Below are positions 12,101 to 15,100 of a DNA stretch of 15,671 nt, in pieces. A program made the translations under genes and the position numbers. Every line of letters begins with the position of its first letter. Position 1 is the stretch's first letter. Under the pieces are notes generated by a model. That model saw only the letters and a list, made by a program, of their open reading frames with translations, searched no databases and was not told where the DNA came from. The DNA is from an uncultured Chitinophagaceae bacterium (GTDB lineage Bacteria > Bacteroidota > Bacteroidia > Chitinophagales > Chitinophagaceae). Location of the stretch: positions 1 to 15,671 of the forward strand of contig CALCNY010000222.1 in the NCBI GenBank assembly GCA_937897585.1. Reading direction: 5' to 3'.

Positions 12101-15100
12101 AAAATTGATGCAACTTCATTCGTGTCTTGTGCATATTACAGAGCAGATAGCCAGACTCCGGCTACTATTTGTGGAACAAATGCCGCGACAGGTACTACAT
12201 CAAACAGACCACAGTTTGTATTCAACGGAGTGTTGGCTACAAATTTAACCAGCACATACAACTGGGTATGGACACCGGGCAATTTGAGTGGAAGCAGTGT
12301 TGCGGTATCTCCAACAGCAACTACTTCTTATCATGTAACAGCGACCAATCCATCTACAGGATGCTCAACCAGATCAGCAGACTCATTGACAATCACTGTG
12401 GCACCTGTATCAGTAACAACAAGTGCAACACCAGCTACTCCTATCTGTGTGGGTTCAAGTGTAAACTTATCATCTAATGCAGTTGGTCAAGCTCCGCTTT
12501 CTTATTCATGGAGCAATGGTACTTCAGTTGTAGGAACAAGTGCAACGTTGACCGTTAGTCCAACATCAACCACCATTTATACTTTGACGGTGAGAGATGC
12601 TTGTAATAATCCTGCAACCTCAAGTGTAACAGTAACTGTGAACCAAAAACCAGTTGCTACTATTGCTCAAACAAGTCCTATTAATATATGTTCTCCTGCC
12701 ACGCAAACATTGACAGCATCTGCTGATTTAGCTGGGTCTACTTTCCAATGGACATTGAATGGTACGAATATCAATGGTGCCACTTCATCTTCATATACTG
12801 CTACTACAAGTGGCACATATGCAGTTGTGGCGACTTCGGCTGCAAGTTGCGTAGGTCTTGCTTCTGCAGGTGTGGTAGTGAACATCAATCCATTGCCAAG
12901 CAGCATCACTTTCACACCTAATCCGGCTTCATTGGCTTATGGTTCAAATTTAAATATTACAGCAGCTACCAATACAGTAGTTCCTTTATCAGAAAACTTT
13001 GATAATAACGCACCGGCATGGACGATTACCAATGGAGGTACATCTCCGGCTACCAATAACTGGACAATTAAGACATCACCAATGACTTACACCGCGGGAA
13101 CAGAATCATTTACGAATTTCTCTACAAGTCAGGGTGGTGGATTCATTGGCTCATTTGCTTCAGCAGGAACCGGAACTACAAATACTGTTATCACATCACC
13201 TGTATTCTCAACACAAAACTTGTCATCAGCTAATCTGTTGTTTGAACATGTATATAAGAGAAAAGGAAACTTAACAGATGTTACCTTGGTTGAAATTTCT
13301 ACCAATGGCGGTACAACATGGTCAACACTCGCTACTTATGGAGCAGGTTCAAGTTTGGGAACTGTTGCTTTAAATAGTCAGGCAACAACTCCTGCATCTA
13401 TCAGTCTTGCTTCTTATTTGAATCAAAGCAATTTAAAAATCAGATTCAATTACACCAGCACAAATGGTTTCTATTGGATACTTGATAATGTGAGAGTAAA
13501 TGGTACTTCAAATGAAACATTTACGTGGACACCATCAACTGCACTTAATGCAACTACTGGTGCAACGGTAACTGCAAGTCCAACTTCAACTACAACTTAC
13601 AATGCAACAGCTACCAATATATTTGGCTGTACCAGCAACGGAAGTGTAGTCGTAACCGTAAGGCCTACAGGAGTGATAAGCGGAACTGCTAACGTATGTG
13701 CTAATAATACAACAGCTACATTGTCAATCGCTGTCGCCGGGAATGGTCCTTGGAGTGGTACTTTGTCTGATGGAACATCGTTCTCAGGATCTTCAAGTCC
13801 TATTACGGTAAGTGTTACTCCAACTGCAACAACTACATACACCATCGCTACTTTGACTGATGCAAATGCTTCATCAATTGCAAGTGATTTGACAGGTAGC
13901 GCAACAGTTACTATCAGAGCACTTCCAACAGCGGATATCACCAACAATACCGGTTCAACAGTATTGACTTGTGCCAGAACTTCGATTTCAGTAACGGCAA
14001 CGGGTGGAGCTACTTATTCATGGGATAATGGTTTAGGAAATACCGCTGCAGCTTCAATAACTGCTCCGGGAACTTATACAGTTACTGTATCAAGTAACTT
14101 CACTTGTACATCGACAGCAAGTATAACGGTAACACAAAATTTGGCCACTTCTTCAAGTACAACTCCAATTACAGCTTGTGACAGCTACAACTGGAATGGC
14201 ACAGTTTATACTTCAAGTGGCACTTACACTTATCACACTACCAACAGTATAGGTTGTGACTCTACTGCTATTGTTGTGTTGACTATCAATAACTCAACTC
14301 ATAATAGTACTACACAAACTGCATGTGAATCTTACACTTGGAATGGCTCAACATATACGACAAGTGGAACTTACACTTACAGTTATACAAACGGGTCTAG
14401 TTGTTTATCTGTAGATACCTTACATCTAACAATTAATCCACGTCCAGCGATGCCAACACTGGCTTGTTATGAGACGGCTACATTTAATTCAACATCATGT
14501 TCATGGGTAGTAACAGGTACAAAGCCTGAAATGCCAACATTAGCTTGTTATGAAACTGCTACATTCAACACAACATCATGTTCATGGGTAGTAACTGGAA
14601 CACAGCCTGCTGCTCCAACAGGATTAGCTTGTTACCAAACAGCTACCTTCAATACAACATCATGTTCATGGGTAGTTACAGGAACACAACCAACTGCTCC
14701 AACAGGATTAGCATGTTATCAAACAGCAACATTTAATACAACATCATGTTCATGGGTAGTTACAGGCACACAGCCTGCTGCTCCAACAGGATTAGCTTGT
14801 TATGAAACAGCTACATTCAATACAACATCATGCTCATGGGTAGTAACAGGAACGCAACCTGCTGCTCCAACTGGATTGGCTTGTTATCAAACAGCTACAT
14901 TCAACACAACAACATGTGCTTGGGTAGTTGCAGGTACTGCACCTGCGGCAATTGTAACTACAACTTCATCTTGTAATTCATATACATGGTCTGCTAACGG
15001 ACAATCATACACGCAAAGCGGAACATATAGTTACAACGCAAGCTGTCAGGATTATATTTTGAATTTGACAATTAAGCGTTCTACTTCAAGCTCAACGCCT

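Larger units (their letters stand above)
6371..14143 (+). repeat. Six-unit stalk of three-module super-repeats, residues 2108-4698
   Basis: Six units start at 6371, 7619, 8954, 10286, 11597 and 12890, with lengths of 1248, 1335, 1332, 1311, 1293 and 1254 bases. Each has one Ig-like module split by a large inserted domain, followed by two unsplit Ig/PKD-like modules. In units 1-4 the second module carries a QCGxG[VI]P start and a [RK]WY core, and the third starts [QI][LP]PD or QPDP. In units 5 and 6 plain Ig-like modules of similar size fill those two places. The units are well diverged in sequence, so this is an old duplication series kept in register. Confidence 0.85.

Noticed and set aside
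12169..12477. 102-residue plus-strand frame in another phase
   Set aside because: It overlaps the end of a conserved ASEL-type insert and an Ig half in the main frame, and shows no domain.
12667..12915. 82-residue open frame on the minus strand
   Set aside because: It is antisense to two well-formed Ig-like modules and shows no family motif or start signal of its own.
13597..13947. 116-residue open frame on the minus strand
   Set aside because: It lies wholly inside the clear plus-strand protein frame, is Val/Ala/Leu-rich as expected from the complement of Thr/Ser/Gly codons, and has no recognisable domain.
14450..14950. Regular 81-84 base repeats resembling a CRISPR array
   Set aside because: The period is a multiple of three, the frame stays open, the repeats fill the whole unit with no unique spacers, and differences fall mainly at third codon positions. 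It is a protein repeat.
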